Shown: positions 49,140-60,238 of the stretch, in pieces
Position numbering within the stretch: position 1 is the stretch's first letter
How the letters are laid out: each line of letters opens with the position of its first letter
Assembly (NCBI RefSeq): GCF_000814675.1
Contig: NZ_JWIG01000026.1
Location: 39,347 to 103,346 of the forward strand
DNA: 64,000 bases
Origin: Pseudoalteromonas distincta
Lineage (GTDB): Bacteria > Pseudomonadota > Gammaproteobacteria > Enterobacterales > Alteromonadaceae
Direction: 5' to 3'
The notes under the pieces: model-generated
The model's input: only the letters and a program-made list of their open reading frames with translations
The model's database searches: none
Told to the model about the DNA's origin: nothing
Made by a program: the position numbers and the translations under genes

Positions 49140-50261
49140 TTATGCGTTTTCTACCGCTGTGCGTGGGTCAACATATTCCATGTTGAACGCTTCAGCTACT
49201 TCTTTGTAAGTTACTTGGCCTTTAATTACGTTTAAGCCTTTTAAGAAGTGAGCGTCATCTAGTAGCGCCTTTTTATAACCTTTGTTTGCAAGGTTAATGA
49301 TGAAAGGCAATGTTGCATTGTTAAGTGCAAACGTAGATGTGCGTGGAACAGCACCTGGCATGTTAGCAACACAGTAGTGAACAACTTCATCAACGATGAA
49401 AGTTGGATCAGCATGCGTCGTTGCTTTAGAAGTAGCAATACAGCCACCTTGGTCGATTGCAACATCAACAATTGCAGAACCAGGTTTCATTGCTTTAATG
49501 TGCTCAGCAGTTACTAGTTTAGGTGCAGCTGCACCAGGGATCAGTACACCACCGATTACTAAATCAGCTTCTAGTACGTGTTTTTCTAGTGCATCAGCAG
49601 TTGAGTAAATAGCTTTAACTTTATTACCAAATTGCGCGTCTAGAGCACGTAATACGTCGATGTTACGATCAAGAACGACAACTTCAGCACCAAGGCCAAC
49701 AGCCATTTGAGCTGCGCTACGACCAACCATGCCGCCGCCAATGATAACAACTTTAGCAGCTTCAACGCCTGGTACGCCACCTAGTAGCATGCCACGACCG
49801 TGGTTAGATTTTTCTAGCGCTTGTGCGCCAGCTTGAATAGACATACGACCAGCAACTTCGCTCATAGGAGCAAGAAGCGGTAAACCACCGCGTGAGTCAG
49901 TTACAGTTTCGTATGCAATACAAATAGCTTTGCTTTTTACAAGGTCTTCAGTTTGTGGAAGATCAGGTGCAAGGTGTAAGTAAGTGAAAAGAATTTGGTC
50001 TTCACGTAGCATTGCACGTTCAACAGCTTGCGGCTCTTTTACTTTTACAATCATGTCTGCTTTTGCAAAAACATCAGCTGCAGTTGCTAAAATTTCAGCA
50101 CCCGCTTGTGTGTAATCTTCGTTAGTAAAACCAATGCCCATGCCTGCATCAGTTTCTACAATCACTTGGTGACCGTGGTTTACTAATTCACGAACACTTG
50201 CAGGAACCATACCTACACGGTATTCATGGTTTTTAATTTCTTTAGGAACACCAATAATCAT
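49140..50261 (-). CDS. ald: alanine dehydrogenase
   Basis: The 373-residue protein begins MIIGVPKEIKNHEYRVGM, has the NAD-binding GGGMVGRSAAQMA and the C-terminal GAVPRTSTFALNNATLP. It interconverts L-alanine and pyruvate with NAD. It is divergent from the lrp gene, which commonly controls alanine metabolism, and the 142-nt region between them is a likely Lrp target. Confidence 0.96.
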   Translation of the reverse strand: MIIGVPKEIKNHEYRVGMVPASVRELVNHGHQVIVETDAGMGIGFTNEDYTQAGAEILATAADVFAKADMIVKVKEPQAVERAMLREDQILFTYLHLAPDLPQTEDLVKSKAICIAYETVTDSRGGLPLLAPMSEVAGRMSIQAGAQALEKSNHGRGMLLGGVPGVEAAKVVIIGGGMVGRSAAQMAVGLGAEVVVLDRNIDVLRALDAQFGNKVKAIYSTADALEKHVLEADLVIGGVLIPGAAAPKLVTAEHIKAMKPGSAIVDVAIDQGGCIATSKATTHADPTFIVDEVVHYCVANMPGAVPRTSTFALNNATLPFIINLANKGYKKALLDDAHFLKGLNVIKGQVTYKEVAEAFNMEYVDPRTAVENA

Positions 50262-50403
50262 ATCATTTGCCTTATTAAGAACGGATTAACATTTTCCACT
50301 ATTATATTCATCATAAGCCCGTGTGTCTCACCTTTTTTAAAGTCAAATCTAGTGTTATCATCTAGATAATAAAAATAAACAGCATAAAAAACTAGTTGGT
50401 ACT

Positions 50404-50883
50404 ATGCATCAATTATTAGATAGAATTGACCGTAAAATTTTAATGGAATTACAACACGATGGACGCTTGTCGAACGTAGAACTGGCCAGACGAGTTGGCC
50501 TAAGCGCCACGCCCTGCTTGGAGCGAGTAAAAAAGCTAGAACGAGAAGGTTACATACTTGGCTATAAAGCGGTGGTCGATCCCGCTAAGCTTGGGCAAGG
50601 TTTATCGGTGTATGTAGAAGTAACGATTACTAAAACATCTCCCGACGTATTTGATGAGTTTAGTGCTGCGGTTAAAAAGCACGAAGAAATTATTGAATGT
50701 CATTTAGTATCGGGTAATTTTGATTTTTTACTTAAAACGCGCGTAAATGATATGTCAGAATACCGTGGCGTATTAGGCGACATATTATTAAAATTGCCTA
50801 ACGTAAGTGAAAGCCGAACTTATGTAGTAATGGAAGAAGTAAAAGGTGAAGAAGGCGTAATTATTCGTCCTTATATTACTTAA
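50404..50883 (+). CDS. lrp: leucine-responsive regulatory protein Lrp
   Basis: The 159-residue protein has an N-terminal winged helix (DRKILMELQHDGRLSNVELA, RVGLSATPCLERVKKLE) and a RAM ligand-binding domain from about residue 70. Size and sequence match the global regulator Lrp. The position directly before ftsK is the conserved gammaproteobacterial one. Confidence 0.95.
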   Translation: MHQLLDRIDRKILMELQHDGRLSNVELARRVGLSATPCLERVKKLEREGYILGYKAVVDPAKLGQGLSVYVEVTITKTSPDVFDEFSAAVKKHEEIIECHLVSGNFDFLLKTRVNDMSEYRGVLGDILLKLPNVSESRTYVVMEEVKGEEGVIIRPYIT

Positions 50884-51057
50884 GGTTATTTATATTAACT
50901 GCGTCATTTGCTTATAGTAAGCTCAAATTATAAAAACTTGTTCATAATCAGGCCATCAAGGTTAAGATAAAGTGCAACAAATTGCATTTCCTGCTAAGGT
51001 ATTTCACTGCTAAGTAAGTGTGAATAAAAATAGAATAATAAAGAGGAATAGGGAACT

Positions 51058-53556
51058 ATGCGCCTAAATGGTGTGCAAAGACTATTAGAAACAGGGCTGA
51101 TTATCAGTACCTTTACGGCAATATTTATTTTATGTGCCTTGATCAGCTTTGATCCAGCAGATGCTGCATGGTCGCAAACTAGTTTTAGCGAAGTAAGCAA
51201 CATCACAGGAGCAGCCGGTGCATGGATAGCCGACATTTTATTACTCACCTTTGGTTGGTTGGCTTACTTAGTGCCTGCGGCCATTCAGCTATTTGGCTAC
51301 TTGCTATTTAAACAACCTCACCGCATTTTACAGCTTGATTACACCACCTTAGCGCTGCGTGTTATTGGTTTTGCTTTATTTATTACCTCAGCTACCGCTA
51401 TTAGTAGTATTAATTTCGACGATATTTATAATTTTTCATCGGGTGGAGTAGTGGGCGATGTTATTGCATCAGCCATGATGCCTGCGTTTAACTTTACCGG
51501 TACATCTATATTATTGCTGTGTTTCTTTTTTGCAGGGCTTACCTTGTTGACGGGAGTATCGTGGGTTGATTTTGTAGATTACCTTGGCGATTTAATGGTT
51601 AGGCTTTATCGCTATGTTGTCTCGTATGCAAAAGGCTGGATGCACCGAGAACACACTGCAGGTAAAGTAAATAATAACGATGAAGCAGACGCCCATTTTG
51701 AAGACGATATAAAAGAGCAAATAGAGCTGCCTACATCAGCTAAAAAAGCAGATAAACAAAAAGCAATAGATAAGCCTCAAACACCATTTAGTGAACCACA
51801 AATTAGTGATGACTTTATGCCGTTTGATGAACTTGACGATATACTCGATCAAGAAATTGGCTTTAGCGCAATAGATGACGAACCAATGGACACGGCTGCT
51901 GCATTAAATGCGCTTGATCAAAGCCCAGTTGTGGAGCCTGAAAAACCAGTTACAACGGTGGTATCGCCAGCAAGACCAATGCCTAAACCAAAAGCGCAAT
52001 ATCAACCACCACCAACGGCAAAAGAAAAATTTGAGCAATTATTAACGCAAGAGCCACCACCAGGGCCATTACCATCGCTCGATTTACTCGACAGACCGGA
52101 TAAAGCTAAAAACCCAATTTCGCAAGAAGAGCTTGATAGCGTATCGCGCCTTGTAGAGACAAAACTTCTCGACTTTAACGTACAAGCAACCGTAGTAGCG
52201 GTATACCCAGGCCCGGTTGTTACGCGTTTTGAGCTAGATTTAGCGCCAGGTATTAAAGTGTCTAAAATTACAGGCTTAGCTAAAGATTTAGCCCGTTCGC
52301 TTTCGGCAATTAGTGTACGTGTTGTAGAAGTTATTCCAGGTAAAACCTATGTTGGTATTGAACTTCCAAATAAACACCGTGAAATAGTTCGTTTATCAGA
52401 AGTTATAAACGCCCCTAAATTTGAGCAAAACCCGTCGCCACTTACCATGGTGCTTGGTAAAGACATTGCTGGTCAGCCGGTATGTGCTGATTTAGGTAAA
52501 ATGCCACATTTATTGGTAGCCGGTACAACTGGTTCAGGTAAATCAGTGGGCGTTAATGTCATGATAGTAAGCTTGCTTTACAAATCGGGTCCTGACGATG
52601 TACGGATGATCATGATTGACCCTAAAATGCTTGAGCTTTCAGTTTATGAAGGTATTCCGCATTTATTGTGTGAAGTAGTTACCGATATGAAAGAAGCTGC
52701 CAACGCACTGCGTTGGTGTGTTGGCGAAATGGAACGTCGTTATAAATTAATGTCAGCATTGGGTGTGCGTAACTTAAAAGGTTACAACCAAAAAGTGCTT
52801 GAAGCCAATGAAGCGGGTTACCCAATTCTTGACCCATTATTTAAAGACACCGATGGCATGAAAGAAGGCCCCGAAGAGCTAGGTAAATTACCAAGTATTG
52901 TTGTAGTAATAGACGAATTTGCCGACATGATGATGATTGTAGGTAAAAAAGTAGAAGAACTTATTGCCCGTATAGCCCAAAAGGCACGTGCGGCAGGCAT
53001 TCACTTAGTGCTTGCTACGCAGCGCCCATCGGTTGATGTAATTACCGGCTTAATTAAAGCTAATATCCCAACACGTATGGCGTTTCAGGTATCAAGCAAA
53101 ATAGATTCACGGACAATACTTGACCAACAAGGTGCAGAAAACTTACTAGGCATGGGCGACATGCTTTATTTACCGCCAGGCACTAGCGTACCAGAACGTG
53201 TGCATGGCGCGTTTGTAGACGACCATGAAGTACACGCCGTAGTAAACGATTGGAAAGCACGTGCTAAACCAAATTACATTGACGAAATACTCAATGGCGA
53301 TGCCACTGAAGATATTTTATTACCCGGTGAAGCAAGCGAAAATGCAGATGAAGAATCAGATCCGTTATACGACGAAGCTGTGTCGTTTGTAATTGAAACC
53401 GGCAAAGTATCAGTATCGTCAGTACAACGTAAATTACGTGTTGGCTACAACCGCGCAGCACGTTTAGTAGAACAAATGGAAACATCGGGTATCGTGAGTT
53501 CACCAGGTCATAACGGTGCTCGCGATGTATTAGTACCTAATGGAGCAAATTCATGA
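51058..53556 (+). CDS. ftsK: DNA translocase FtsK
   Basis: This is an 832-residue protein. About four membrane segments lie in the first 180 residues, then an acidic and Pro-rich linker (about 200-350), the motor domain with Walker A GTTGSGKS (about residues 488-495) and Walker [12 protein letters not shown], and a C-terminal gamma winged helix ([21 protein letters not shown]). It anchors at the septum and pumps DNA towards dif. The linker is short compared with E. coli FtsK (1329 residues). Its stop overlaps the lolA start (ATGA). Confidence 0.97.
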   Translation: MRLNGVQRLLETGLIISTFTAIFILCALISFDPADAAWSQTSFSEVSNITGAAGAWIADILLLTFGWLAYLVPAAIQLFGYLLFKQPHRILQLDYTTLALRVIGFALFITSATAISSINFDDIYNFSSGGVVGDVIASAMMPAFNFTGTSILLLCFFFAGLTLLTGVSWVDFVDYLGDLMVRLYRYVVSYAKGWMHREHTAGKVNNNDEADAHFEDDIKEQIELPTSAKKADKQKAIDKPQTPFSEPQISDDFMPFDELDDILDQEIGFSAIDDEPMDTAAALNALDQSPVVEPEKPVTTVVSPARPMPKPKAQYQPPPTAKEKFEQLLTQEPPPGPLPSLDLLDRPDKAKNPISQEELDSVSRLVETKLLDFNVQATVVAVYPGPVVTRFELDLAPGIKVSKITGLAKDLARSLSAISVRVVEVIPGKTYVGIELPNKHREIVRLSEVINAPKFEQNPSPLTMVLGKDIAGQPVCADLGKMPHLLVAGTTGSGKSVGVNVMIVSLLYKSGPDDVRMIMIDPKMLELSVYEGIPHLLCEVVTDMKEAANALRWCVGEMERRYKLMSALGVRNLKGYNQKVLEANEAGYPILDPLFKDTDGMKEGPEELGKLPSIVVVIDEFADMMMIVGKKVEELIARIAQKARAAGIHLVLATQRPSVDVITGLIKANIPTRMAFQVSSKIDSRTILDQQGAENLLGMGDMLYLPPGTSVPERVHGAFVDDHEVHAVVNDWKARAKPNYIDEILNGDATEDILLPGEASENADEESDPLYDEAVSFVIETGKVSVSSVQRKLRVGYNRAARLVEQMETSGIVSSPGHNGARDVLVPNGANS

Positions 53557-54179
53557 AAAAAGTTAACGCCTTATTATTAGTGTTAGGCAGCGTACTTGCC
53601 GCACCAAGCTTTGCTGACGACAGCCAAGCATTACAAGACAGACTTGCCACTTTGAAAAGCTTTAAAGCGCAGTTTGCACAACAAGTAACAGACAAAGAAG
53701 GCCAAGCAGTTATGCAAGGCGAGGGCACAATAGCGCTTCAACAGCCTATGATGATTCGCTGGCAGCAAACTAATCCAGACGATACGTTATTTGTATCAAA
53801 CGGTGATAAAACCTATTACTTCGACAGCTTTGCTGAGCAAGTAACGATTATGAAAACCAACAGCCTAATCGACTCAACACCATTTGTGCTACTGACATCA
53901 AAAGACCCAGCACAGTGGGAAAAATACAGCGTACTTGCAACAAGTACAGGCTTTAGTGTAACGCCAAATAAAGGCGTAGAAAGCCAAGTAGAACAACTTG
54001 ATATAGCATTTGCGGGTAACGAGCAAGGGCTTGCTAAACTAGTGGTTACCGACAACTCAGGGCAGCTATCGTCATTTACGTTTAACAATGCCCAAGTTAA
54101 TACGCCGCTTGATCAAAGCACTTTTGAATTTACGCCTCCTGAAGGTGTTGAAATAGACGATCAGAGTAACGGTGAGTAA
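53553..54179 (+). CDS. lolA: outer-membrane lipoprotein carrier protein LolA
   Basis: The 208-residue protein has a Sec signal peptide ending after SFA (about residue 21). The mature protein has [17 protein letters not shown] and [20 protein letters not shown], typical of LolA. It carries lipoproteins across the periplasm to LolB. It is coupled to ftsK and overlaps rarA, as in many gammaproteobacteria. Confidence 0.95.
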   Translation: MKKVNALLLVLGSVLAAPSFADDSQALQDRLATLKSFKAQFAQQVTDKEGQAVMQGEGTIALQQPMMIRWQQTNPDDTLFVSNGDKTYYFDSFAEQVTIMKTNSLIDSTPFVLLTSKDPAQWEKYSVLATSTGFSVTPNKGVESQVEQLDIAFAGNEQGLAKLVVTDNSGQLSSFTFNNAQVNTPLDQSTFEFTPPEGVEIDDQSNGE

Positions 54180-55515
54180 TTTAGGTTTTAATTTTGGGCC
54201 CGATGTACGCCCACTTGCTGCGCGTATGCGCCCTACAACGCTTGATGAATACATTGGTCAGCAGCACTTATTAAGCGCTGATAAACCACTGCATCAAGCC
54301 ATTGTCGCGGGGCGATGCCATAGTTTAATTTTATGGGGTCCGCCTGGTGTGGGTAAAACAACACTTGCGCAAATAATTGCCAACCATGCTGATGCCTCAC
54401 TTATTCAAATGTCGGCGGTAACTGCAGGCGTAAAAGATATACGCGACAGCGTAACGCAAGCGCGGGACAACCTAGAAAGCCGTGGCCAACGCACCCTTAT
54501 GTTTGTTGACGAAGTTCATCGCTTTAATAAATCCCAACAAGATGCCTTTTTACCGCACATAGAAGACGGCACCTTTATATTTGTAGGTGCAACCACAGAA
54601 AACCCATCGTTTGCCCTTAACAACGCTATATTGTCGCGTGCACGCGTGTATGTTTTAAAATCGCTTGCCGATACCGACTTATACACCGTAATAGAACGTG
54701 CACTTAAACAAGACGAGCAGCTAAGCCAAAAATACATCACTATTGCCGACAACGCTAAAAAGGCACTGTGCCAAGCAAGTGGCGGCGATGCGCGTAAAGT
54801 ACTTAATTTACTTGAACAAGCAGTTGATTTAACGTCCGAGCAAAACGGTCAATACAACGTAGATGAGCACGTACTTAGCCAAGTGCTACCCACGCATTTA
54901 GCTAAATACGATAAAGGCGGAGATGAGTTTTACGATTTAATATCGGCCTTTCATAAATCAGTACGAGGTAGCTCCCCCGACGGTGCACTGTATTGGTATT
55001 GCCGAATTTTAGCCGGTGGTGGCGACCCTTTGTATGTAGCAAGGCGTTTGCTTGCCATAGCTACAGAAGACATAGGTAACGCCGATCCGCGCGCAATGGA
55101 AGTGGCTTTAAATGCATGGGATATATTTCAACGTGTTGGTCCAAGCGAGGGCGAGCGTGCAATTGCACAAGCCACACTGTATTTAGCCAGCGCACCTAAA
55201 AGTAATGCGGTATATATGGCGTTTAATCAAGCAAAAGCAGATGCCAAAAACGAGCCAAGTTACCCAGTACCAGAGCATTTACGCAATGCCCCAACCAACT
55301 TAATGAAAGACTTAGGGTATGGTGCTGAGTATCGTTATGCGCATAACGAAGAAGGCGCATTTGCCGCAGGTGAAAAATACTTACCATCAGAAATGGACGG
55401 CAAAGAATATTACTTACCGAGCGAGCGCGGACTTGAACAAAAAATTAAACAAAAACTCGATTACCTAAAAGAGCGCGATGCGCAAAGCCCATTTAGACGA
55501 TACGAAAATGATTAA
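54172..55515 (+). CDS. rarA: replication-associated recombination protein RarA (MgsA)
   Basis: The 447-residue AAA+ ATPase has Walker A GPPGVGKT (about residues 56-63), Walker [14 protein letters not shown] and sensor [12 protein letters not shown], plus the C-terminal clamp-loader-like domain. It acts at stalled replication forks. The GTG start overlaps the lolA end and gives [21 protein letters not shown], which aligns with E. coli MSNLSLDF...QPLAARMRP. Confidence 0.96.
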   Translation: MSNLGFNFGPDVRPLAARMRPTTLDEYIGQQHLLSADKPLHQAIVAGRCHSLILWGPPGVGKTTLAQIIANHADASLIQMSAVTAGVKDIRDSVTQARDNLESRGQRTLMFVDEVHRFNKSQQDAFLPHIEDGTFIFVGATTENPSFALNNAILSRARVYVLKSLADTDLYTVIERALKQDEQLSQKYITIADNAKKALCQASGGDARKVLNLLEQAVDLTSEQNGQYNVDEHVLSQVLPTHLAKYDKGGDEFYDLISAFHKSVRGSSPDGALYWYCRILAGGGDPLYVARRLLAIATEDIGNADPRAMEVALNAWDIFQRVGPSEGERAIAQATLYLASAPKSNAVYMAFNQAKADAKNEPSYPVPEHLRNAPTNLMKDLGYGAEYRYAHNEEGAFAAGEKYLPSEMDGKEYYLPSERGLEQKIKQKLDYLKERDAQSPFRRYEND

Positions 55516-55888
55516 ACTTTATATGATGATCGCCCTTGGCGGAGCCTCAGGTGCGTGTTTACGGTTTTTTATTAGCGAAACCATGCTAAAACTCCTCGGT
55601 AGGGGATTCCCTTTTGGCACGTTGACGGTTAATATTCTGGGTTCATTGTTAATGGGCATTTTGTACGGTTTGATAGATAAAGAAATTATCACCGCAAGCC
55701 CCGCCAAAACCCTTATCGGTATTGGCTTTTTAGGTGCATTAACCACCTTTTCAACATTCTCAATGGACTCGTTGTTGTTATTACAACAAGGTCACTTTAT
55801 TAAAATGGCCCTCAATATCATCTTAAACGTGATGGTGTGTATTTTTATGGCTTGGCTGGGCCTTCAGCTAGTAATGCAAAAAGGTTAA
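55508..55888 (+). CDS. crcB: fluoride ion channel CrcB/Fluc
   Basis: The 126-residue protein has four membrane segments, [10 protein letters not shown] near the N-terminus and [13 protein letters not shown], the pore and phenylalanine-box motif of Fluc channels. It exports fluoride. The frame is open ten codons further up, but the ATG at 55508, overlapping the rarA stop (ATGATTAA), gives the normal length. Confidence 0.93.
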   Translation: MIKLYMMIALGGASGACLRFFISETMLKLLGRGFPFGTLTVNILGSLLMGILYGLIDKEIITASPAKTLIGIGFLGALTTFSTFSMDSLLLLQQGHFIKMALNIILNVMVCIFMAWLGLQLVMQKG

Positions 55889-57202
<1,314 letters not shown>

Positions 57203-57250
57203 AAATCAAGTTTAAGTTAAGCAAGTTTTAAGCTTGTAAATCTTAATTCG

Positions 57251-57285
57251 AAAGCCGCTGTTTGTAATAAACAGCGGCTTTTTTG
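57251..57285 (+). terminator. intrinsic terminator of serS
   Basis: AAAGCCGCTGTTT and AAACAGCGGCTTT pair around a 6-nt loop, followed by a T run. It marks the end of the core block. Confidence 0.92.
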
Positions 57286-57477
57286 TTTTAGGTTAAAGGC
57301 AAAAGCTTAGAGAAAAATTTAAGTTATCTTATTAATAACATCGCTTACACCTATTTTTATAGCTCATTACTTTTTTGTCCGATATTACTGATCTCTACCA
57401 TTTTGGGGTATTTCTACATCAAGGTAACTTAAATATCGGCTAACTAGTTGTTTACAAGTCTTTATTAGCTGGTTAAG

Positions 57478-57549
57478 TTAGAATCTTTGTAATATTTGGA
57501 CATTTGTCGGTTTATAAAGCGACAAATGTCGGATACAAAATTGTTATGT
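57478..57549 (+). repeat. decayed attC-like site upstream of the first cassette
   Basis: The inner stem GACATTTGTCG/CGACAAATGTC (57499-57509 with 57520-57530) is perfect, flanked by TTTGTA/TACAAA, and ends in ATTGTTATGTG, which resembles an attC R' box. The left core box is not clear, so this is either a degenerate attC or an attachment border. The preceding 57286-57477 holds no gene. Confidence 0.4.
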
Positions 57550-57582
57550 GATTTGTGCTGAAAACAAAAAAGGAGTTTAATA

Positions 57583-57801
57583 ATGAAATTATTTAGAATT
57601 AAAACTGCGAGTTATATTACTAAGAAGAATATCTCATCCACTTTTATGTTATTTATAGCCTCTGTAATTCCAGTTACTTTTGTAATTCAAAGAGAACTTT
57701 TTATTGGCTCAATGTTAATGATAATTGTAGTGGGTGTTTATTTGTCGCTATTAACTGGTAAAGGTTTGTTTAAGTCTAAAAACAAAAGCGCGGGGCGTTA
57801 A
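57583..57801 (+). CDS. small membrane protein, gene cassette 1
   Basis: The 72-residue protein has two hydrophobic segments (about residues 20-35 and 42-60) and a basic C-terminal tail (KSKNKSAGR). GGAG eight bases before the ATG supports the start. The stop lies 9 nt before an attC site, so this is the coding part of a cassette. No family is recognised. Confidence 0.65.
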   Translation: MKLFRIKTASYITKKNISSTFMLFIASVIPVTFVIQRELFIGSMLMIIVVGVYLSLLTGKGLFKSKNKSAGR

Positions 57802-57810
57802 ATAGTAATC

Positions 57811-57879
57811 ACATAACAATCCAATTATTCCGAACTCAACTCGCTGCGCTCGTTTCGTCGGCATATTGGGGCGTTATGT
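57811..57879 (+). repeat. attC site of cassette 1
   Basis: ACATAACAATCC at the left and GGGGCGTTATGT at the right are complementary core boxes. Inner arms CCAATTATTCCGA and TCGGCATATTGG pair with a few extra bases, as in genuine attC sites. It sits between the stop of one small gene and the ribosome-binding site of the next. Confidence 0.82.
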
Positions 57880-57906
57880 TTACAAATTAAGAAAGGAGTC
57901 TTTCCG

Positions 57907-58206
57907 ATGTTTCCTCAATGTAGAAGTTGTTCTAAGAAAATATCACTTAGTTGGTTTTTAACAGCCTTTAAATGGACTAAATACCGTTGTGTAAATTGTG
58001 GCTCAATACATGAGTTCACTACAAGGCGTGGTTATATCGCAGGAATTGTAGGTGCATCAACTGCTTTCTTTTATCCAATCAAGGAAAGTTCTATCTTTTA
58101 TAGCCCTTTGTTGTTTGTTTTAGTGGTGTTTGCTGCCCTTGTGCTTAGTAGTTTAATTCCTGGGCAACACGAATTAGTTGTAACTGAGGAATCGCTGGAT
58201 CAGTGA
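57907..58206 (+). CDS. zinc-ribbon small membrane protein, gene cassette 2
   Basis: The 99-residue protein has an N-terminal zinc ribbon with two CxxC pairs (Cys5/Cys8 in CRSCSKK and Cys28/Cys31 in CVNCGSIHEF), followed by two hydrophobic segments (about 45-62 and 66-85) and an acidic tail. AAAGGAG lies eight bases before the ATG. The stop codon abuts an attC core box. Zinc-ribbon/transmembrane proteins of this size are, as far as I recall, found in marine gammaproteobacteria, and their function is unknown. Confidence 0.7.
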   Translation: MFPQCRSCSKKISLSWFLTAFKWTKYRCVNCGSIHEFTTRRGYIAGIVGASTAFFYPIKESSIFYSPLLFVLVVFAALVLSSLIPGQHELVVTEESLDQ

Positions 58207-58218
58207 ACATAACAAGTG
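58207..58218 (+). repeat. left fragment of attC of cassette 2 (split by IS)
   Basis: ACATAACAAGTG is an attC R'' box starting directly after the stop codon. The rest of the site continues at 59423, beyond the IS110-family element. Confidence 0.7.
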
Positions 58219-58240
58219 ACTATGGTGTCAATTCCTAATT

Positions 58241-59194
58241 TCAAACCATTTTAGGATCCCACATGACACCATCCCTCACCATAGAATTTATGATTACTAT
58301 AAGCTTTCTTATACAGGCAATAATAGCCACTTTTTTAGGTTTCCCTGCCGCGACTAGCCGATGATAAATAGCTTTAAATTTAGGGTTACATTGGATAGCT
58401 GACATCATTGTCATATACATTGCGGTTCTAATTTTTGGCCGTCCACCTCGTATCATCCGTTTACCCTGATAAGCACCACTTTCTCGATTAAATGGTGCAA
58501 CACCAACCAGTGATGCAGCCTCTTTATTGTTTACACACCCAAGCTCAGGCATGTCACTAAGTAAGTTAAATGCGACAACATTCCCAACGCCAGGCACACT
58601 TTGAATAATGTCATTCTTGACCTTATATTCGTCACATTCTTTGATGAGTTTTTGTAGTTTCAAATCTACTTTGTCAATCTGATTTTTTAATGCCGTTAGG
58701 ATAGGTTTTATTAGTGATGATATTGTTTTTGGCATTATCTGTGAACGATTTTTCTCCATCGTTTGCATATCCATTAACTGCCTTCTTCTAGAAAGTAAAT
58801 CACTCATCAAGCGCATCTGCTCTGGCGTTAAAGATGAGAGTGGTGGCTTTATTGCTTCACCAAAATGAGCGATGAGTTGCGCATCAAGTTTATCTGTTTT
58901 TGCTTTTTGGCCAATAGCGCCTGCGAAACGTTTAATATTAACGGGATTAGCAACAACTAAAGGGATATTCGCTTGAGCACACGCCATAATAAAGGGGTGT
59001 TCAAGGCGCCCAGTTGCTTCAATAGTAACACGCGTTATTGGGTGCTTTTTTAGTGTTTTTATAGCGTGTTTAATGCCGCCGTCATTGTTTTCTACGGTGA
59101 AATATATATCTAACGGTCGGATGTAAATATCGAGTTGAGTTTTACCTGTATCGACACCGACGTTAATTTCATTTTGATTATTGAGTGTATTCAT
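58241..59194 (-). CDS. IS110-family transposase (DEDD)
   Basis: The 317-residue protein has an N-terminal RuvC-like DEDD domain: Asp in GVDTGKTQLD, Glu in VTIEATGRLE, and the two Asp in KTDKLDAQLIAHFG. The C-terminal transposase_20 domain has QSVPGVGNVVAFNLLSDMPELG, EAASLVGVAPFNRESG and the conserved serine region (MTMMSAIQCNP). It appears intact. It catalyses RNA-guided recombination through a circular intermediate. Confidence 0.93.
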   Translation of the reverse strand: MNTLNNQNEINVGVDTGKTQLDIYIRPLDIYFTVENNDGGIKHAIKTLKKHPITRVTIEATGRLEHPFIMACAQANIPLVVANPVNIKRFAGAIGQKAKTDKLDAQLIAHFGEAIKPPLSSLTPEQMRLMSDLLSRRRQLMDMQTMEKNRSQIMPKTISSLIKPILTALKNQIDKVDLKLQKLIKECDEYKVKNDIIQSVPGVGNVVAFNLLSDMPELGCVNNKEAASLVGVAPFNRESGAYQGKRMIRGGRPKIRTAMYMTMMSAIQCNPKFKAIYHRLVAAGKPKKVAIIACIRKLIVIINSMVRDGVMWDPKMV

Positions 59195-59424
59195 AATAAG
59201 CTGACTCTGCCTTGCGATTCGGGCTCGAGGCCCCGTTGACTATCCGAGTTTAATGCTTGGAGTTTATACAGCGTTCTTTCTTGTTATCGGTCTCTCAATA
59301 GAGGAGCCTTCAATCAATCGAACTACTGTATAAAAGGCTTTGGTTGCAGCCAAAGCTTGAGCCTCATATTACCCGAACTTGGTTAAAGTATTAATTAATT
59401 TATGGGTTTATTATCCATAGAAGG
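59195..59424 (-). ncRNA. candidate bridge/seek RNA of the IS110-family element
   Basis: The region has nested pairing: TTTATACAG (59263-59271) with CTGTATAAA (59326-59334), continued inward by GTTC/GAAC, and a separate hairpin GCTTTGG/CCAAAGC (59337-59343 with 59350-59356). IS110-subgroup elements encode a structured guide RNA in the non-coding end upstream of the transposase. The exact ends and guide loops are not determined. Confidence 0.5.
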
Positions 59425-59516
59425 GTTTTAAGTCGGACAAATTACAGTTGGCTTTTTGTTCGTGCCTCACTTATTTTAGCCAACTGCAATTTGCCGCTTA
59501 AAACGGCGTTTATATG
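59423..59516 (+). repeat. right part of attC of cassette 2
   Basis: GTTTTAAGTCGGAC pairs with GCCGCTTAAAAC. AAATTACAGTTGGCT pairs with AGCCAACTGCAATTT with one mismatch. The site ends GGCGTTTATATG, close to an attC R' box. Joined to the R'' fragment at 58207, it would restore a full attC. Confidence 0.78.
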
Positions 59517-59530
59517 ACTAGGGATGTTCC

Positions 59531-59938
59531 GTGCTAAAAAAATTATTGTGGAGTTTCTTCATATTGGTTGTTCTTGTTATGGGAACGATTTGGTATGAAA
59601 CTTCAAGCTATATGTTCCCTTGGCGAGTAAATGACTCTATTAAGCACACTTTATCTTGGGGTGGACTAGCAGATTTACCTGAAAATATTAAAGACTTTAA
59701 TATAGAAATGTATGGCGGTGGATTCAATCGAACATATGATATGGAGTTTACTAGTACTGAGACAAATCTCAAAAATTGGATAAGTAACTCAAAACGGTTA
59801 AAGGATAACAACCCAATATCTATAACAGAGTTTATTAGTGAATATGAAATATACCCTGGAGAAGAGAACGCTGTAGGTGGTTGGGTTCAAATAAATTGGC
59901 AAACCTACAAGGTTAAAGTTCATATATTGTGGTCATAA
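59531..59938 (+). CDS. membrane-anchored small protein, gene cassette 3
   Basis: The 135-residue protein starts at GTG (AGGG about eight bases before). One N-terminal transmembrane helix (LLWSFFILVVLVMGTIW) is followed by a periplasmic domain with no cysteines and several Trp and Tyr. No family is recognised. It begins 14 nt after an attC and ends 16 nt before another attC half, so it is a cassette gene. Confidence 0.65.
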   Translation: MLKKLLWSFFILVVLVMGTIWYETSSYMFPWRVNDSIKHTLSWGGLADLPENIKDFNIEMYGGGFNRTYDMEFTSTETNLKNWISNSKRLKDNNPISITEFISEYEIYPGEENAVGGWVQINWQTYKVKVHILWS

Positions 59939-59954
59939 TTTAAAACGTAAAAGT

Positions 59955-59990
59955 CATATAACAACACGCCCTGAGGTGGACAGCAAGCGC
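59955..59990 (+). repeat. half attC of cassette 3
   Basis: CATATAACAACACGCCCTGA and the following GGTGGACAGCAAGCGC closely resemble the left half of Vibrio-type attC sites. No matching right half is found before 60238, so the site is truncated. Confidence 0.6.
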
Positions 59991-60080
59991 TAAAAAAATA
60001 AAGGATCAAATCTTGACTTCAGACGTCAAGTTCTAAAGCACGTGGTAAGTTGGGTTGTCCGATGTTAATTCACTATTCTT

Positions 60081-60112
60081 GTCGGATGGCGTGGCTTCGC
60101 CACTTATCCGAC
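60081..60112. repeat. REP-like palindrome
   Basis: GTCGGAT/ATCCGAC encloses a second stem GTGGC-TTC-GCCAC. It is related to the palindrome at 20593. Outer GTTGGGTTG (about 60049) and CACCCAAC (about 60150) add a further inverted pair. The rest of 59991-60238 holds no gene. Confidence 0.7.
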
Positions 60113-60238
60113 CTACGTAAAAAGGTAGGTTAGTTAAGCCGAAGGCGCCACCCAACAGAGTTCTTAAATTTATTAATACGGCCTATTGAAACCGCTTTTA
60201 TCCTCCAAAAGCGAAGCGCCTCTAATCCTCTTTGTGAA

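Larger units (their letters stand above)
58217..59424 (-). mobile_element. IS110-family insertion sequence inside an attC site
   Basis: About 1.2 kb. It holds one transposase gene on the minus strand, about 24 nt of non-coding DNA after it and about 230 nt before it. The borders are approximate and set by where attC sequence resumes on each side. There are no obvious terminal inverted repeats or target duplication, as expected for IS110. The long 5' non-coding end fits the IS110 subgroup, in which the guide RNA precedes the transposase. Confidence 0.75.

Noticed and set aside
57203..60238. Integron integrase gene near the cassettes
   Set aside because: No tyrosine recombinase is encoded anywhere in the window. 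The only recombinase here is the IS110-family transposase.
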